NCBI GenBank assembly: GCA_030832185.1
Contig: JAURJQ010000006.1
Location: 1 to 48,580, forward strand
From: Chitinophagales bacterium
GTDB lineage: Bacteria; Bacteroidota; Bacteroidia; Chitinophagales; JADJOU01
Reading direction: 5' to 3'
Length of the DNA stretch: 48,580 nucleotides
The notes beneath the pieces are model-generated. The model ran no database searches. It was given only the letters and a program-made list of their open reading frames with translations, and had not been told where the DNA came from. The position numbers and the translations under genes are program-made. Positions within the stretch are counted from its first letter, which is position 1, and each line of letters starts with the position of its first letter. Below are positions 25,949 to 35,212 of the stretch, in pieces.

Positions 25949-26665
25949 CTATAACTCCCCACTCGTGTGAGAAGAGTAGATAAAATAAGTCAATATACTA
26001 AAAAACGGCAAGGCCAGTACGAAAAGAAACCCACAAGACAAAAAGCTGCCAACGGAGAACACAATAATCTGAATCACCATTAGAAATAGAAAAGTGAAAT
26101 AATTCCGCTTAGCGAGATCAAATGATTTTTTAAACGCTGTCTTGACATCTACTTTTTCTAGCAAATAAAAATACTCTGGAAAAATAACAAATGGATAGCA
26201 AAGCATAGTCAAAGTGACACTAAAAAATGTACAAAGATATAGGTAGGGAGAGGGTAAATAGCTTCCCGTCTTCTCTGCTAAATAAAACAAATTGAGATCA
26301 AAACCAAAAGCGGCTGTCTCTATCTGCAAGGCAATAATCATAGGCAATAAAGCCAAGAGAAACATGAAAGATTTAATACCTTGAACTTTATAAAATCGGG
26401 CAATATCGGCATAGATATTTATAAAATTTTTCCATGTATTTTCTCCGAAATATTCTATACGATGCACATAAATAGAAAAAGAAAACGATAGAGGACTCAC
26501 CATAGCTAGAATCAGAATAGAGAGCTTGTTAGATGTAACGGATACAAAGCCAACCAAGAGCAATAAGACAAATAAAATAAATGAAAACGGTATCAGATGC
26601 AAATAGTGTAGCCGCATAAAATGAATTGTTCGCATCAAGACATCCTTATATATTTTTAGTTCCAT
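25949..26665 (-). CDS. Multi-pass membrane protein of unknown function
   Basis: The 238-residue protein has about five or six hydrophobic spans (about 20-45, 47-65, 95-115, 145-165, 190-230). Residues around DVKTAFKKSFDLAKRNYFTFL between spans resemble the amphipathic motif of DUF975/GlpQ-membrane-type proteins, in which such a helix precedes a span, but I cannot assign a family with confidence. It follows lpd in transcription order with a 44-base gap. Its 3' end overlaps an unassigned plus-strand open frame (25788-25970) without a start. Confidence 0.7.
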   Translation of the reverse strand: MELKIYKDVLMRTIHFMRLHYLHLIPFSFILFVLLLLVGFVSVTSNKLSILILAMVSPLSFSFSIYVHRIEYFGENTWKNFINIYADIARFYKVQGIKSFMFLLALLPMIIALQIETAAFGFDLNLFYLAEKTGSYLPSPYLYLCTFFSVTLTMLCYPFVIFPEYFYLLEKVDVKTAFKKSFDLAKRNYFTFLFLMVIQIIVFSVGSFLSCGFLFVLALPFFSILTYFIYSSHTSGEL

Positions 26666-26709
26666 ATTAAATTAATATCTTGAAAAAAGAGCGACCTGAC
26701 TAATGACCA

Positions 26710-28098
26710 CTAAAGATGTATCACTTCTCCATAAGCTGCTGCGGTGGCTTCCATCACTGCTTCACTCATAGTAGGGTGCGGGTGAATGGCTTTCAGGATT
26801 TCGTGGCCTGTGGTCTCTAGCTTTTTAGCTACTACGATTTCAGCTATCATTTCTGTCACATTCATACCTATCATATGAGCTCCAAGTAGTTCTCCGTATT
26901 TCGCATCATAGATCACTTTTACAAAACCATCTTTAGCTCCTGCGGCACTCGCCTTGCCACTGGCAGAAAATGGAAACTTGCCCACTTTCAATTCGTAGCC
27001 TTTCTCCTTAGCTTCTTTCTCCGTCATGCCCACGGAGGCTATTTCTGGAGAGCAGTAAGTACAACCTGGGATATTGGAATAATCGATAGTCGCTACATGC
27101 ATACCCGCTATCTTCTCTACACAGGTGATGCCCTCTGCACTCGCGACATGCGCTAGCGCTGGCGTATCGATCACATCGCCTATGGCATAGATACCCGGCA
27201 CAGAGGTCTGATAATATCCATCCACTACTATTTTTCCCTTCTCGGTTTTCACTCCTAGGTCTTCTAATCCTATATTTTCAATATTCGCTTGAATACCTAC
27301 GGCCGATAAGACGATATCGGCTGACTTCTTCTCGATTCCCGCAGCCGTTTTGATTTCTACATCACAACCATTCGTACCCAGAGTCACTTTCTCTACCGAA
27401 GCATTGGTCATAATACCCAGACCTTTTTTCTTGTATATTTTTTCCAACTCCTTACACACATCAAGATCTTCTCGTGGCATGATATTCGGCAGAAATTCTA
27501 CCAAAGTCACTTCACAACCCATGCTATGATAAAAATAAGCGAACTCTACCCCTATAGCTCCCGTCCCAACAATGATCATAGATTTGGGCATTTTCTCCAA
27601 GGTCATAGCCTCTCTGTAACCTATGATATTCTTACCATCTTGCTTCAGATTAGGGAGCTCTCTACTGCGAGAACCTGTAGCTAAGATGATGTTTTTTGCT
27701 AAATAATCTTTTTTCACGCCATCCGCGGAGGTCACTTCTAAGACTTTTCCTCTTTTTAATTTTCCTGTACCATTAATAACCTCTATTTTATTCTTTTTCA
27801 TGAGGAACTGAATCCCTTTGCTCATACCATCGGCTACTCCGCGACTGCGAGCTATGACCCTGGCAAAATCTGGACTAGATTTGCCCACCGTTATACCATA
27901 ATCAGCCGCATGGTTTATATATTCGAAAACCTGTGCACTTTTTAGGAGGGCCTTAGTGGGGATGCAACCCCAGTTGAGGCAAACGCCACCCAAACTTTCC
28001 TTCTCTACGATAGCTACCTTCATGCCTAGCTGCGCTGCTCGAATAGCTGCCACATAGCCCCCTGGGCCAGATCCTAATACGATTAAATCAAAATTCAT
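26710..28098 (-). CDS. lpdA: Dihydrolipoyl dehydrogenase
   Basis: Flavoprotein E3 that re-oxidises dihydrolipoamide with NAD in the pyruvate and 2-oxoglutarate dehydrogenase and glycine cleavage complexes. The 462 residues hold the N-terminal FAD motif GSGPGGYVAAIRAAQLG (about 9-25), the redox disulfide GGVCLNWGCIPTKAL (about 38-52), the NAD motif VGTGAIGVEFAYFYHSMG (about 177-194), YAIGDV in the second FAD block, and the dimerisation-domain catalytic HPHPTMSE near the end. Length and motifs are normal. The other complex subunits are not in this window. Confidence 0.96.
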   Translation of the reverse strand: MNFDLIVLGSGPGGYVAAIRAAQLGMKVAIVEKESLGGVCLNWGCIPTKALLKSAQVFEYINHAADYGITVGKSSPDFARVIARSRGVADGMSKGIQFLMKKNKIEVINGTGKLKRGKVLEVTSADGVKKDYLAKNIILATGSRSRELPNLKQDGKNIIGYREAMTLEKMPKSMIIVGTGAIGVEFAYFYHSMGCEVTLVEFLPNIMPREDLDVCKELEKIYKKKGLGIMTNASVEKVTLGTNGCDVEIKTAAGIEKKSADIVLSAVGIQANIENIGLEDLGVKTEKGKIVVDGYYQTSVPGIYAIGDVIDTPALAHVASAEGITCVEKIAGMHVATIDYSNIPGCTYCSPEIASVGMTEKEAKEKGYELKVGKFPFSASGKASAAGAKDGFVKVIYDAKYGELLGAHMIGMNVTEMIAEIVVAKKLETTGHEILKAIHPHPTMSEAVMEATAAAYGEVIHL

Positions 28099-28200
28099 AT
28101 ATCTAAAAAATTATAAAAACTAATAGACTACAAAAATATACTTATTCCTTTAGTCCTTTTAGAATAATTATTGCCAGTAATAGAAAGATATACATCTAAG

Positions 28201-28780
28201 CCAAATGGTACTAACAGGGTGGGATGGCAATGCAGATGGCTCTTTCAATCTGGATAATACAACTCTAGGTGGATTAATAAATAGTAATGAATCAAGAATT
28301 GTTTGCCTGACTTCTAGATCTGTTAACAAATTTTACTATACTTTTAGGCAACTGACCTGACGGTAACACATAGAATACCTTTGGCACAAGACATTGTGTA
28401 TACAATAGAAATAATTGACATTAAAAAGACTTCCACTATTTCCAATTCTCATGGCTCGATGGCGGCCAATACTTTTGACTTGTATATTTATGACACTATT
28501 GCAGGAGATGTCTAGCAAAAGATCGATTAAGTCACCATGTAATTATTGAATCTTGGATGTTTTAAGGTGAAAGTAGTATCGGTAATACAACGAATATATT
28601 CCTAGATAAAATAGAGCATGCAAACTACAGCTGGGGCTATAACATTAAATACAATTTCAGAATCTGAAACCACCGGATAATATATCGCTGGAGATTGAAC
28701 ACGCTATGAAAAAAACACGAATACGCATTTCGCCATCAACAAAAATGGAAATACCTTCACACATAGGTTAGCTATTACCT
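28201..28780 (+). pseudogene. Decayed surface/secreted-protein gene
   Basis: Plus-strand peptides in shifting frames read WDGNADGSFNLDN, SVNKFYYTFRQLT (stop), then in the next frame HRIPLAQDIVYTIEIIDIKK and FDLYIYDTIAGDV (stop), FLDKIEHANYSWGYNIKYN (stop) and FAINKNGNTFTHRLAIT (stop). Composition and strand pattern are those of a Bacteroidota surface protein, but stops and frameshifts interrupt it every 40-55 codons. No start or sorting domain can be seen. It fills nearly the whole gap between lpd and parC. Confidence 0.55.
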
Positions 28781-28792
28781 AATAATTAAAAT

Positions 28793-31366
28793 CTAAAAAA
28801 GTGTTCCCTGCACTCCATCTTTAAAATTGGGCTTAGGAAGTTCATCAAAGTTTAATTTTTTCTCTGTTTCCGGTTCTTCTATTTCTATTTCAATAGGAGC
28901 TTCATAGGTGCTGAGGTCTTTGACCTTACCTTTAAATTCGTATTGAGTCAATCTATTACCCAAGGCTTTCCAGCCTTTGACATCAATAAATTCTACCAGA
29001 TCCAGGTCATAAATGAGTTTTTCTTTAGATTTGCCTTTAAGAACCTCGACCTGTATCATAGGATTGTTAGAGGTAGAGACAAAAATCAGTTTGCTATCCT
29101 TATGGTCAGAGATAAAACTATGCTGCTTGCCGTCTTCTCTGGTCTCTATCTGGAAACGTTTGACGTAGTAGTTTTTACTATTCCCATCATAGTAGACTGC
29201 TGAGATGGGTTTTTCGGGTTCAAATTTTTCTATACTATGCAGTAAATCCATATCCACTCGCACTATATTCTCATAGCTCTGTAGCGCGTAGGTTCCATTT
29301 TTCAGAATGGTCAGAATTAAATCTTCAGCGAAAAATTCACCTAAAAACTGACCATATCTATTTTTATTGACTCGTCCTACATCTCTGTCTAGCCATATTT
29401 TAACACCTCCTAGCGTAGAGGCTCCCGCTTTTTTCAAATCTATTTTATGAATGGGATAGGTCGATAGAGTATTGCCTAGACTGCTTCTCCCTTTTACTAT
29501 CACACTCGAAAAATCAAAGTCGAATATCTTGATCCTTGCTTTGCTGCTTGAGGTTAATTTGACGGTCACTGTTTCCGCTTCTCCATTGGGGTTTACCGTG
29601 AGATAGAGTACTTTACAATTGTCACCTTTAGCTACTTCATATTCCTTATCACGGGTGATGGCTGTGACATTAAATCGCTTGACGAAATTCTTATTAGATT
29701 TCACATCAGAATAAATCAGATTATAAATTGTGCGCTCGTCTTCTTTTTTCCATACACCTACGTGCAGAATATCTTTACCTACAAATTTCTTATCTGCTAT
29801 TTTGGAAATAATCATTTTCCCGTCTCGCCGAATGACAAGTATATCATCTATATCCGTGCAATCACAGATGTATTCTTCTTTTTTCAGACCATACCCTATA
29901 AACCCTTCTTTAAAATTAGCATATAATTTTTGATTATTGACTGCTACATTCTTGACCTCAATTTGCTCGAACTTTCTAATCTCTGACTTTCGTTCTTTTC
30001 CTTTGCCGAATTTGGTCATTAAATTTTTGAAATAATCTACTGCATAATCATCTATGTTGGCTATATGTTGTTTAATTTCTTTGATATCTCCCTCTAACTT
30101 GAGTATTTTTTGCTGAATATCATCTAGGTCTAATTTATAGATTCGACGAACTGGCTTTTCCGTCAGTTTTTCATAATCTTCGAGTGTAACCTGCCGTTTG
30201 AGCTTTTTGATAAATGGCTGAAATGCCTTTTCTATAGAGGTCAATACCTTTTCCCAGGTCTCATGCTTTTTCTCTAGCTCTTTATATATTTTCTCTTCAA
30301 AAAATATTTTTTCTAAAGATAGATAATGCCATTTATTCTCAAGATCACGCTGCTGAATATTCAACTCTTCTAGTAGCAACGCTACGGTATTTTGAGTAGA
30401 AATTTTTAGCATTTCATCTACACCCAGAAAGGTGGGCTTATCTCCGATAATACAGCAACCTATAGGACTGAGAGATACTTCACACCTAGTAAAGGCATAG
30501 AGGGCATCCATAGTGATATCAGGGGATACCCCAGGGTGGAGTTCTACAAAAATCTCAACTTCACTTGATGTATTGTCGATGACTTTTTTCACCTTCAGTC
30601 TCCCCTTTTCTATTTCCGACAGAATACTATCTATGATACTACCCGTAGTTTCTGAGAAAGGCACCGAGGTGATTTTTAGATTCTTCCCGTCCTTCTCTAT
30701 CTTGGCGCGACACTTCACTTTACCCCCTTGTAACCCCTGCTGATAATTACTCACATCAATATAACCGCCCGTCTGAAAATCTGGGTAGAGCTCAAATTTC
30801 TTGCCTTTTATTGCAGCTATGGATGCCTGGCAAAGCTCTATAAAATTGTGTGGCAATATATAGGCTCTAAGTCCTACTCCTATACCTTCTGCCCCGTGGG
30901 CTAGAAGGAGAGGAAATTTTACTGGTAGTTTTACGGGCTCTCGTTTTCGACCATCGTAGCTCAGCTGCCATTCGGTGTTGGCATCGTGGAAAGCTGTATG
31001 CAGCGCAAATGGAGTCAATCTAGCCTCTATATATCTTGGAGCAGCAGCTACATCACCTGTGCGGACATCCCCCCAGTTTCCCTGGGTATCTATCATGAGT
31101 TCCTTCTGGCCTATTTTCACGAGCGCATCACCTATACTAGCATCGCCATGCGGGTGGTACTGCATGGTCTGACCTATAAGATTGGCCACCTTGGTATATC
31201 TACCATCGTCCTGCTCCTTCATAGCATGGAGGATACGGCGCTGCACAGGCTTTAGCCCATCCTGAATATGAGGTATAGCGCGATCTAGATTGACATAAGA
31301 GGCATACTCTAGAAACCATTTTTCATAAAGGTCGTCGACATGGAGCGTCTTTTTCGGTTCTGGCAT
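28793..31366 (-). CDS. parC: DNA topoisomerase IV subunit A
   Basis: Type IIA topoisomerase A subunit, 857 residues. N-terminal DGLKPVQRRILHAMKEQ is followed by YHPHGDASIGDALVKIGQ and the catalytic tyrosine in AAPRYIEARLT (about residue 110). The coiled-coil tail and a beta-pinwheel C-terminal domain follow, ending with an acidic tail. The GyrA box (QRRGGKG) is absent, which favours ParC over GyrA. At the quinolone-contact positions this sequence has Ala and Asp (E. coli ParC has Ser80 and Glu84), the usual state in this phylum as far as I know. parE is not adjacent in this window. Confidence 0.9.
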   Translation of the reverse strand: MPEPKKTLHVDDLYEKWFLEYASYVNLDRAIPHIQDGLKPVQRRILHAMKEQDDGRYTKVANLIGQTMQYHPHGDASIGDALVKIGQKELMIDTQGNWGDVRTGDVAAAPRYIEARLTPFALHTAFHDANTEWQLSYDGRKREPVKLPVKFPLLLAHGAEGIGVGLRAYILPHNFIELCQASIAAIKGKKFELYPDFQTGGYIDVSNYQQGLQGGKVKCRAKIEKDGKNLKITSVPFSETTGSIIDSILSEIEKGRLKVKKVIDNTSSEVEIFVELHPGVSPDITMDALYAFTRCEVSLSPIGCCIIGDKPTFLGVDEMLKISTQNTVALLLEELNIQQRDLENKWHYLSLEKIFFEEKIYKELEKKHETWEKVLTSIEKAFQPFIKKLKRQVTLEDYEKLTEKPVRRIYKLDLDDIQQKILKLEGDIKEIKQHIANIDDYAVDYFKNLMTKFGKGKERKSEIRKFEQIEVKNVAVNNQKLYANFKEGFIGYGLKKEEYICDCTDIDDILVIRRDGKMIISKIADKKFVGKDILHVGVWKKEDERTIYNLIYSDVKSNKNFVKRFNVTAITRDKEYEVAKGDNCKVLYLTVNPNGEAETVTVKLTSSSKARIKIFDFDFSSVIVKGRSSLGNTLSTYPIHKIDLKKAGASTLGGVKIWLDRDVGRVNKNRYGQFLGEFFAEDLILTILKNGTYALQSYENIVRVDMDLLHSIEKFEPEKPISAVYYDGNSKNYYVKRFQIETREDGKQHSFISDHKDSKLIFVSTSNNPMIQVEVLKGKSKEKLIYDLDLVEFIDVKGWKALGNRLTQYEFKGKVKDLSTYEAPIEIEIEEPETEKKLNFDELPKPNFKDGVQGTLF

Positions 31367-31447
31367 AATTTTGGAAATGACGGACTAGTATACTAAGCTT
31401 TTTAATTTAAAAAGACAAATTAACTCAATTTCGCTCAAAAAATCTGA

Positions 31448-33163
31448 TTAGGATATAAACATAGACCTAAAAAAATGATAAAGGTCGTTGGTCAATCGAT
31501 AATTTCGCTGATAATTTTCTTCTAACTGGTTAGATATAGGGAAAATAGCTTTCCCTTTGATATGGACCCATGAGCAACTGCCACTTATGACTAATCCTAT
31601 AGATTTCAAAATAAAGTTCAACCTATGTTTTGAAAAAGGGAATAAAACTAGGGCGATTAGACATAAAATAAAATCGGCTATTCGTTTACGCAATAGATTT
31701 GTCCATTCATAGATGGCGTAATTTTCATCTGCAGCTATGACGTATCCATCTGCATCTTTTCCGTGGCATTGCATTAAATAGTTTCCCATATTACTATAAA
31801 TCCAAATTGGGATAGCCTGCTCCGATCCTGCAATAGCTGAAATCAAGTCTTGATTAGAAATTTCCTCCACATCTATAATTCGAATCTCTGGCCTATCCTG
31901 TGATACTAGTAACTGAAAATTAGAATAAGTGGACACGAGATCTCGAAGGTTATTTTCGTTAGCATTATGAGGATATATGGAGGCGATGAGGTGACGTGTA
32001 TCGGAGAAAACTATTTTAGTCATAGTCCAGCGGGCATATAGCCAACGTATAAAAAAAGGTATAAAAAAAGAGATGATACCCATATAAATAATAATGGCTC
32101 TGGAGTATTTATAATCAACTGGTAGCGCAAAATAAACGACTAAAAATAAAATTACATTAACTATAGAGGCCTTGACCAGTCTTGAAAGATCTATTTCTCG
32201 AAGATAAAACTTGGAAAAAAGCATAGAGCCGATGGCAGCTAGGGTATATATGGGTATGATCTGAAAGTAAAAGCTTAGAGGCACGAAACTAACATCCTGC
32301 TTCACATGCACTGACCATAGATAAGTAAAAATAGACGACGCCACGCCTATACCGATGAAGTCCGCCAGAGGAAAGTATAAGAGACCGATTCCGTGACGGA
32401 GCGCTGACGATATCTTGAGCCCAAAAAGGATAAACGCTAATAGCCAGTTCATAACTACCTGCTGTCCCCAATGAAAGTTTTTCTGCCAATAGAGCTTCAT
32501 CGCATTATAAAATGCAGTCTGATATCGCCAATTAGACTTGACAGAGCTTCTTCCTTTAAAATGAATCATCTCCTGATCTTTCAGCAGTTTAATATTATAC
32601 CCCGCTCGATGTAATTGATAAGATATATCGATATCTTCTCCATACATAAAATACCGTTCGTCCAAGCCACCTATTTCACAAAATACATCCTTTTTAAAAA
32701 ACATACATGCTCCAGACATCACTTCGATAGTCTGGTCTTGATTAGCCGTCATATAATAATTTGAATGCTTTTTGAGTCCTAATATTTTGAGAAAACTAGA
32801 CTTAATATTTGGAAATCGTCTAGCAGTCTCTGGGAGATAATCTCCACGACCATCAAGCATTTTTACTACCACGGCTCCTGTCTTCTGATCCAAGTGAAGA
32901 TAGTTTATAGCTTCTCGGATCATTTCTTCCGACACTATAGTATCAGGATTTAGAATGAGTATAGTGGCGGACTTCGCTAACTGAACACCCAAATTGTTGG
33001 CTTTAGAAAAACCAATATTATCTTTATTTTTTATATAATAAACATCGGGGAAATCTGAGACAATATAATCTAATACACCATCTTTAGAGGCATTATCGAC
33101 AAGGATCACCTCTATGTTTAAATTCTGAGCCACCTTCGACAGACAGGTCAAGGTCAAATGCAA
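31448..33163 (-). CDS. Family-2 glycosyltransferase (WbbL-like) with C-terminal membrane part
   Basis: Glycosyltransferase of the GT2 rhamnosyltransferase type: VILVDNASKDG (about 19-29), NIGFSKANNLG, the DxD-like LNPDT (about 75), and YGEDIDISYQLHRAGYNIK (about 169-187). Residues about 225-375 hold several membrane spans; a further pair near 485-505 (RKRIADFILCLIALVLFPF) resembles the start of an initiating sugar transferase, but the rest of that domain is not seen. The given start is TTG at 33163, yet the frame stays open to 33232 and encodes the conserved family start PELSVIIVSYNAKYYL; no ATG, GTG or TTG lies there. An ATT at 33212-33217, near the recR stop, is the likely real start region. 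Translation coupled to recR is possible. Confidence 0.82.
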   Translation of the reverse strand: MHLTLTCLSKVAQNLNIEVILVDNASKDGVLDYIVSDFPDVYYIKNKDNIGFSKANNLGVQLAKSATILILNPDTIVSEEMIREAINYLHLDQKTGAVVVKMLDGRGDYLPETARRFPNIKSSFLKILGLKKHSNYYMTANQDQTIEVMSGACMFFKKDVFCEIGGLDERYFMYGEDIDISYQLHRAGYNIKLLKDQEMIHFKGRSSVKSNWRYQTAFYNAMKLYWQKNFHWGQQVVMNWLLAFILFGLKISSALRHGIGLLYFPLADFIGIGVASSIFTYLWSVHVKQDVSFVPLSFYFQIIPIYTLAAIGSMLFSKFYLREIDLSRLVKASIVNVILFLVVYFALPVDYKYSRAIIIYMGIISFFIPFFIRWLYARWTMTKIVFSDTRHLIASIYPHNANENNLRDLVSTYSNFQLLVSQDRPEIRIIDVEEISNQDLISAIAGSEQAIPIWIYSNMGNYLMQCHGKDADGYVIAADENYAIYEWTNLLRKRIADFILCLIALVLFPFSKHRLNFILKSIGLVISGSCSWVHIKGKAIFPISNQLEENYQRNYRLTNDLYHFFRSMFIS

Positions 33164-33221
33164 ATAATATTTCGCATTATAACTGACAATAATGACACTT
33201 AGTTCTGGCTGAATAATGCGC

Positions 33222-33836
33222 TTATTTATTAATTAATAATTCGTAGGGTTGCCGAGCTTGAATGCTTCTCCCAAGGGTTAGGTCATCTGTATATTCGAGT
33301 TCTCCTCCAAAAGATATGCCTCTAGAAATAGTTGTAATCTTTACATCTTGATCCTTTAATAAGTTGGTTAGGTAATAGATGGTCGTATCTCCCTCTATCG
33401 TGGGGTTTAATGCCATAATAAGCTCCATAGTGCCCTTAGAATTTGCTCGATCAATAAGTGATTGAATATTAAGCTTATCTGGACCTATGCCGTCCATAGG
33501 GCTTATAACTCCCCCTAAGATATGGTATTGACCAAAAAACTGATTGGTATTTTCTATCGCAACTAAATCCTTGTAGGACTCAATGACGCAGATCGTATTT
33601 TTACTTCTCACTGGATTAGAGCAAATAGAGCAAACTTCATCATCATTGGGAGCATGACATACTTTGCAGAATTTTATATTTTCTTTTAACTCGATTAATG
33701 CTTTAGAAAACCGGGCATTTTCATCCTTAGAGCTATTTAAAAAGTGCAAGGTAAATCTAAATGCGGTCTTTTTTCCAACTCCAGGAAATTTTGAAAACTC
33801 ATTGACTAAATCTTCGATTGATTTTGACAGATACAT
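33222..33836 (-). CDS. recR: Recombination mediator protein RecR
   Basis: RecR helps load RecA at gaps in the RecFOR repair path. The 204 residues contain the helix-hairpin-helix FSKFPGVGKKTAFRFTLHFL (about 14-33), the zinc finger CKVCHAPNDDEVCSIC (about 57-72), then the Toprim domain: ICVIESYKDLVAIE, FGQYHILGGVISPMDGIGPD and LTLGRSIQARQ. The length is standard. The downstream glycosyltransferase frame overlaps its end. Confidence 0.96.
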   Translation of the reverse strand: MYLSKSIEDLVNEFSKFPGVGKKTAFRFTLHFLNSSKDENARFSKALIELKENIKFCKVCHAPNDDEVCSICSNPVRSKNTICVIESYKDLVAIENTNQFFGQYHILGGVISPMDGIGPDKLNIQSLIDRANSKGTMELIMALNPTIEGDTTIYYLTNLLKDQDVKITTISRGISFGGELEYTDDLTLGRSIQARQPYELLINK

Positions 33837-34246
33837 AGGTCAAAAATAAATTAATTATCATGACTATGATAACAAAAAAAAAGTCTAGATTAAATCCTGA
33901 CTTTTTTCTATTTAAAAATGACTCATCTTGAACTTAATAATTTTCGACTCTGTACGTCTATTTTTCTGATGATCTGCCTCTGATCAAGTTGATTTTATGT
34001 TACCCTCACAGGCACAACCATTTTTCAACTGCGACTCGCCATACCCACTAGAAGAAAGTCTACATTAATAGATGCAATTTCTAAATATTTTGTAAGTATA
34101 GTAGGCTTTAACTATTCACCACTTTTATTCCAAATATGCAGCCTATGCCAATAATATGCTGATTGCATATTTTACACAAGTCTAATCTAGTTGGGCAGAA
34201 TTTTCATAAATTATCAAATTCATTTTTCTAAATTTAGTACCTGTAC
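33837..34246. other. Intergenic stretch between recR and the oxidoreductase
   Basis: No gene seen on either strand. It holds one possible terminator (33877-33907). A minus-strand peptide near 34020 (YGESQLKNGCACEGNIK) is closed by stops on both sides and may be a gene scrap. Confidence 0.5.
33877..33907. terminator. Possible bidirectional terminator
   Basis: Inverted repeat AAAAAAGTC / GACTTTTTT with a 13-base loop. The stem is mostly A:T with only two G:C pairs, so strength is doubtful. Confidence 0.3.
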
Positions 34247-35209
34247 TCAAATTAATTGCTGTATTTTTAATGCTAAAGCCATTGTTCTTGAGGCGCTTAC
34301 TAAATCTACTTGGGTATAATTTAACTTAGTCGTGACCTTAGTATAAAAATCTGTTAATTCTTGAAAAATGGCGTTGTTATCCAATTTTTCGTATGATTTA
34401 ACAACAAGTTTTTTATCTAGTCCATCATTGGGCGTAAATAACAAACCTTCTATATCTGGAATATCCATAGGGTCCATTATTTCAAAAGACTCCGCATTTT
34501 TATCAAGAAAGTCTATGGAGATATATCCATTATCTGAAAAAATACGCATTTTTCGCATTTTTTTCATAGAAATACGACTTGCCGTGAGATTCGCTACACA
34601 ACCGTTCGCAAATTCTAGTCGTGCATTAGCTATATCAGGTGTTTTGCTGATAATAGAGACCCCTTTGGCCTTGATGTCTATGACCTCCGAACGAACCAAA
34701 TGCGCTATAATATCTAAATCATGTATCATTAAATCCATAATAACAGAAACTTCAGTGCCGCGAGCCACAAATGGCGCTAATCTATGGACTTCAAAAAACT
34801 TTGGGTGAAGAATCTTGGACTCTACCGCTTTAAAGGCAGGATTATATCGCTCTACGTGCCCTATCTGAACCAAAGTCCCAGATTTTTTTTGTAAATTTAT
34901 CAACTCATCTATCTCCTCCATAGATTGGCACACGGGCTTCTCTATAAAAACATGCTTTTCCGCTTTAAGAGCTTCTGCTGCATAATAATGGTGAAATTGG
35001 GTAGGAGTGACTACATCTATTATAGTTGCAAAATCAAGTAATCTGGCATAATCCTCTATTTTGGAAACTTGGTATTGATCGGTTAGTTTTTCTAATCGTT
35101 CAATATCCGTATCAAAACACATAATGCTCTCTTTGGGAACTATTTCTAACCATTGTTTCAGATGGATCTCGCCAAGGTGACCCAATCCTACTATACCAAT
35201 TCGGTGCAT
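34247..35209 (-). CDS. Gfo/Idh/MocA-family NAD(P)-dependent oxidoreductase
   Basis: A 320-residue sugar- or polyol-type dehydrogenase. The N-terminal Rossmann motif GIVGLGHLGEIHLKQW (about 4-19) leads to FIEKPVCQSMEEIDEL (about 91-106), the EKP motif whose Lys is catalytic, and GHVERYNPAFKAVE. LMIHDLDIIAHLV supplies the D-x-x-x-H type residues. It lies four bases after the OmpA-type gene on the same strand. In Bacteroidota such a gene next to surface-protein genes is common but the substrate is unknown. Confidence 0.88.
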   Translation of the reverse strand: MHRIGIVGLGHLGEIHLKQWLEIVPKESIMCFDTDIERLEKLTDQYQVSKIEDYARLLDFATIIDVVTPTQFHHYYAAEALKAEKHVFIEKPVCQSMEEIDELINLQKKSGTLVQIGHVERYNPAFKAVESKILHPKFFEVHRLAPFVARGTEVSVIMDLMIHDLDIIAHLVRSEVIDIKAKGVSIISKTPDIANARLEFANGCVANLTASRISMKKMRKMRIFSDNGYISIDFLDKNAESFEIMDPMDIPDIEGLLFTPNDGLDKKLVVKSYEKLDNNAIFQELTDFYTKVTTKLNYTQVDLVSASRTMALALKIQQLI

Positions 35210-35212
35210 GAG

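Noticed and set aside
25788-25970. Plus-strand frame of 60 codons with coding-like composition (KFQKEGLGVEYPHQVPIDI) overlapping the end of the membrane-protein gene
   Set aside because: No in-frame start codon, preceded by a stop, no family recognised; may be a scrap of a lost gene but cannot be supported as a gene.
33854-33870. Short hairpin TATCAT / ATGATA upstream of recR
   Set aside because: All A:T apart from one pair type, no T-run on the proper side for either strand; not supported as a terminator.
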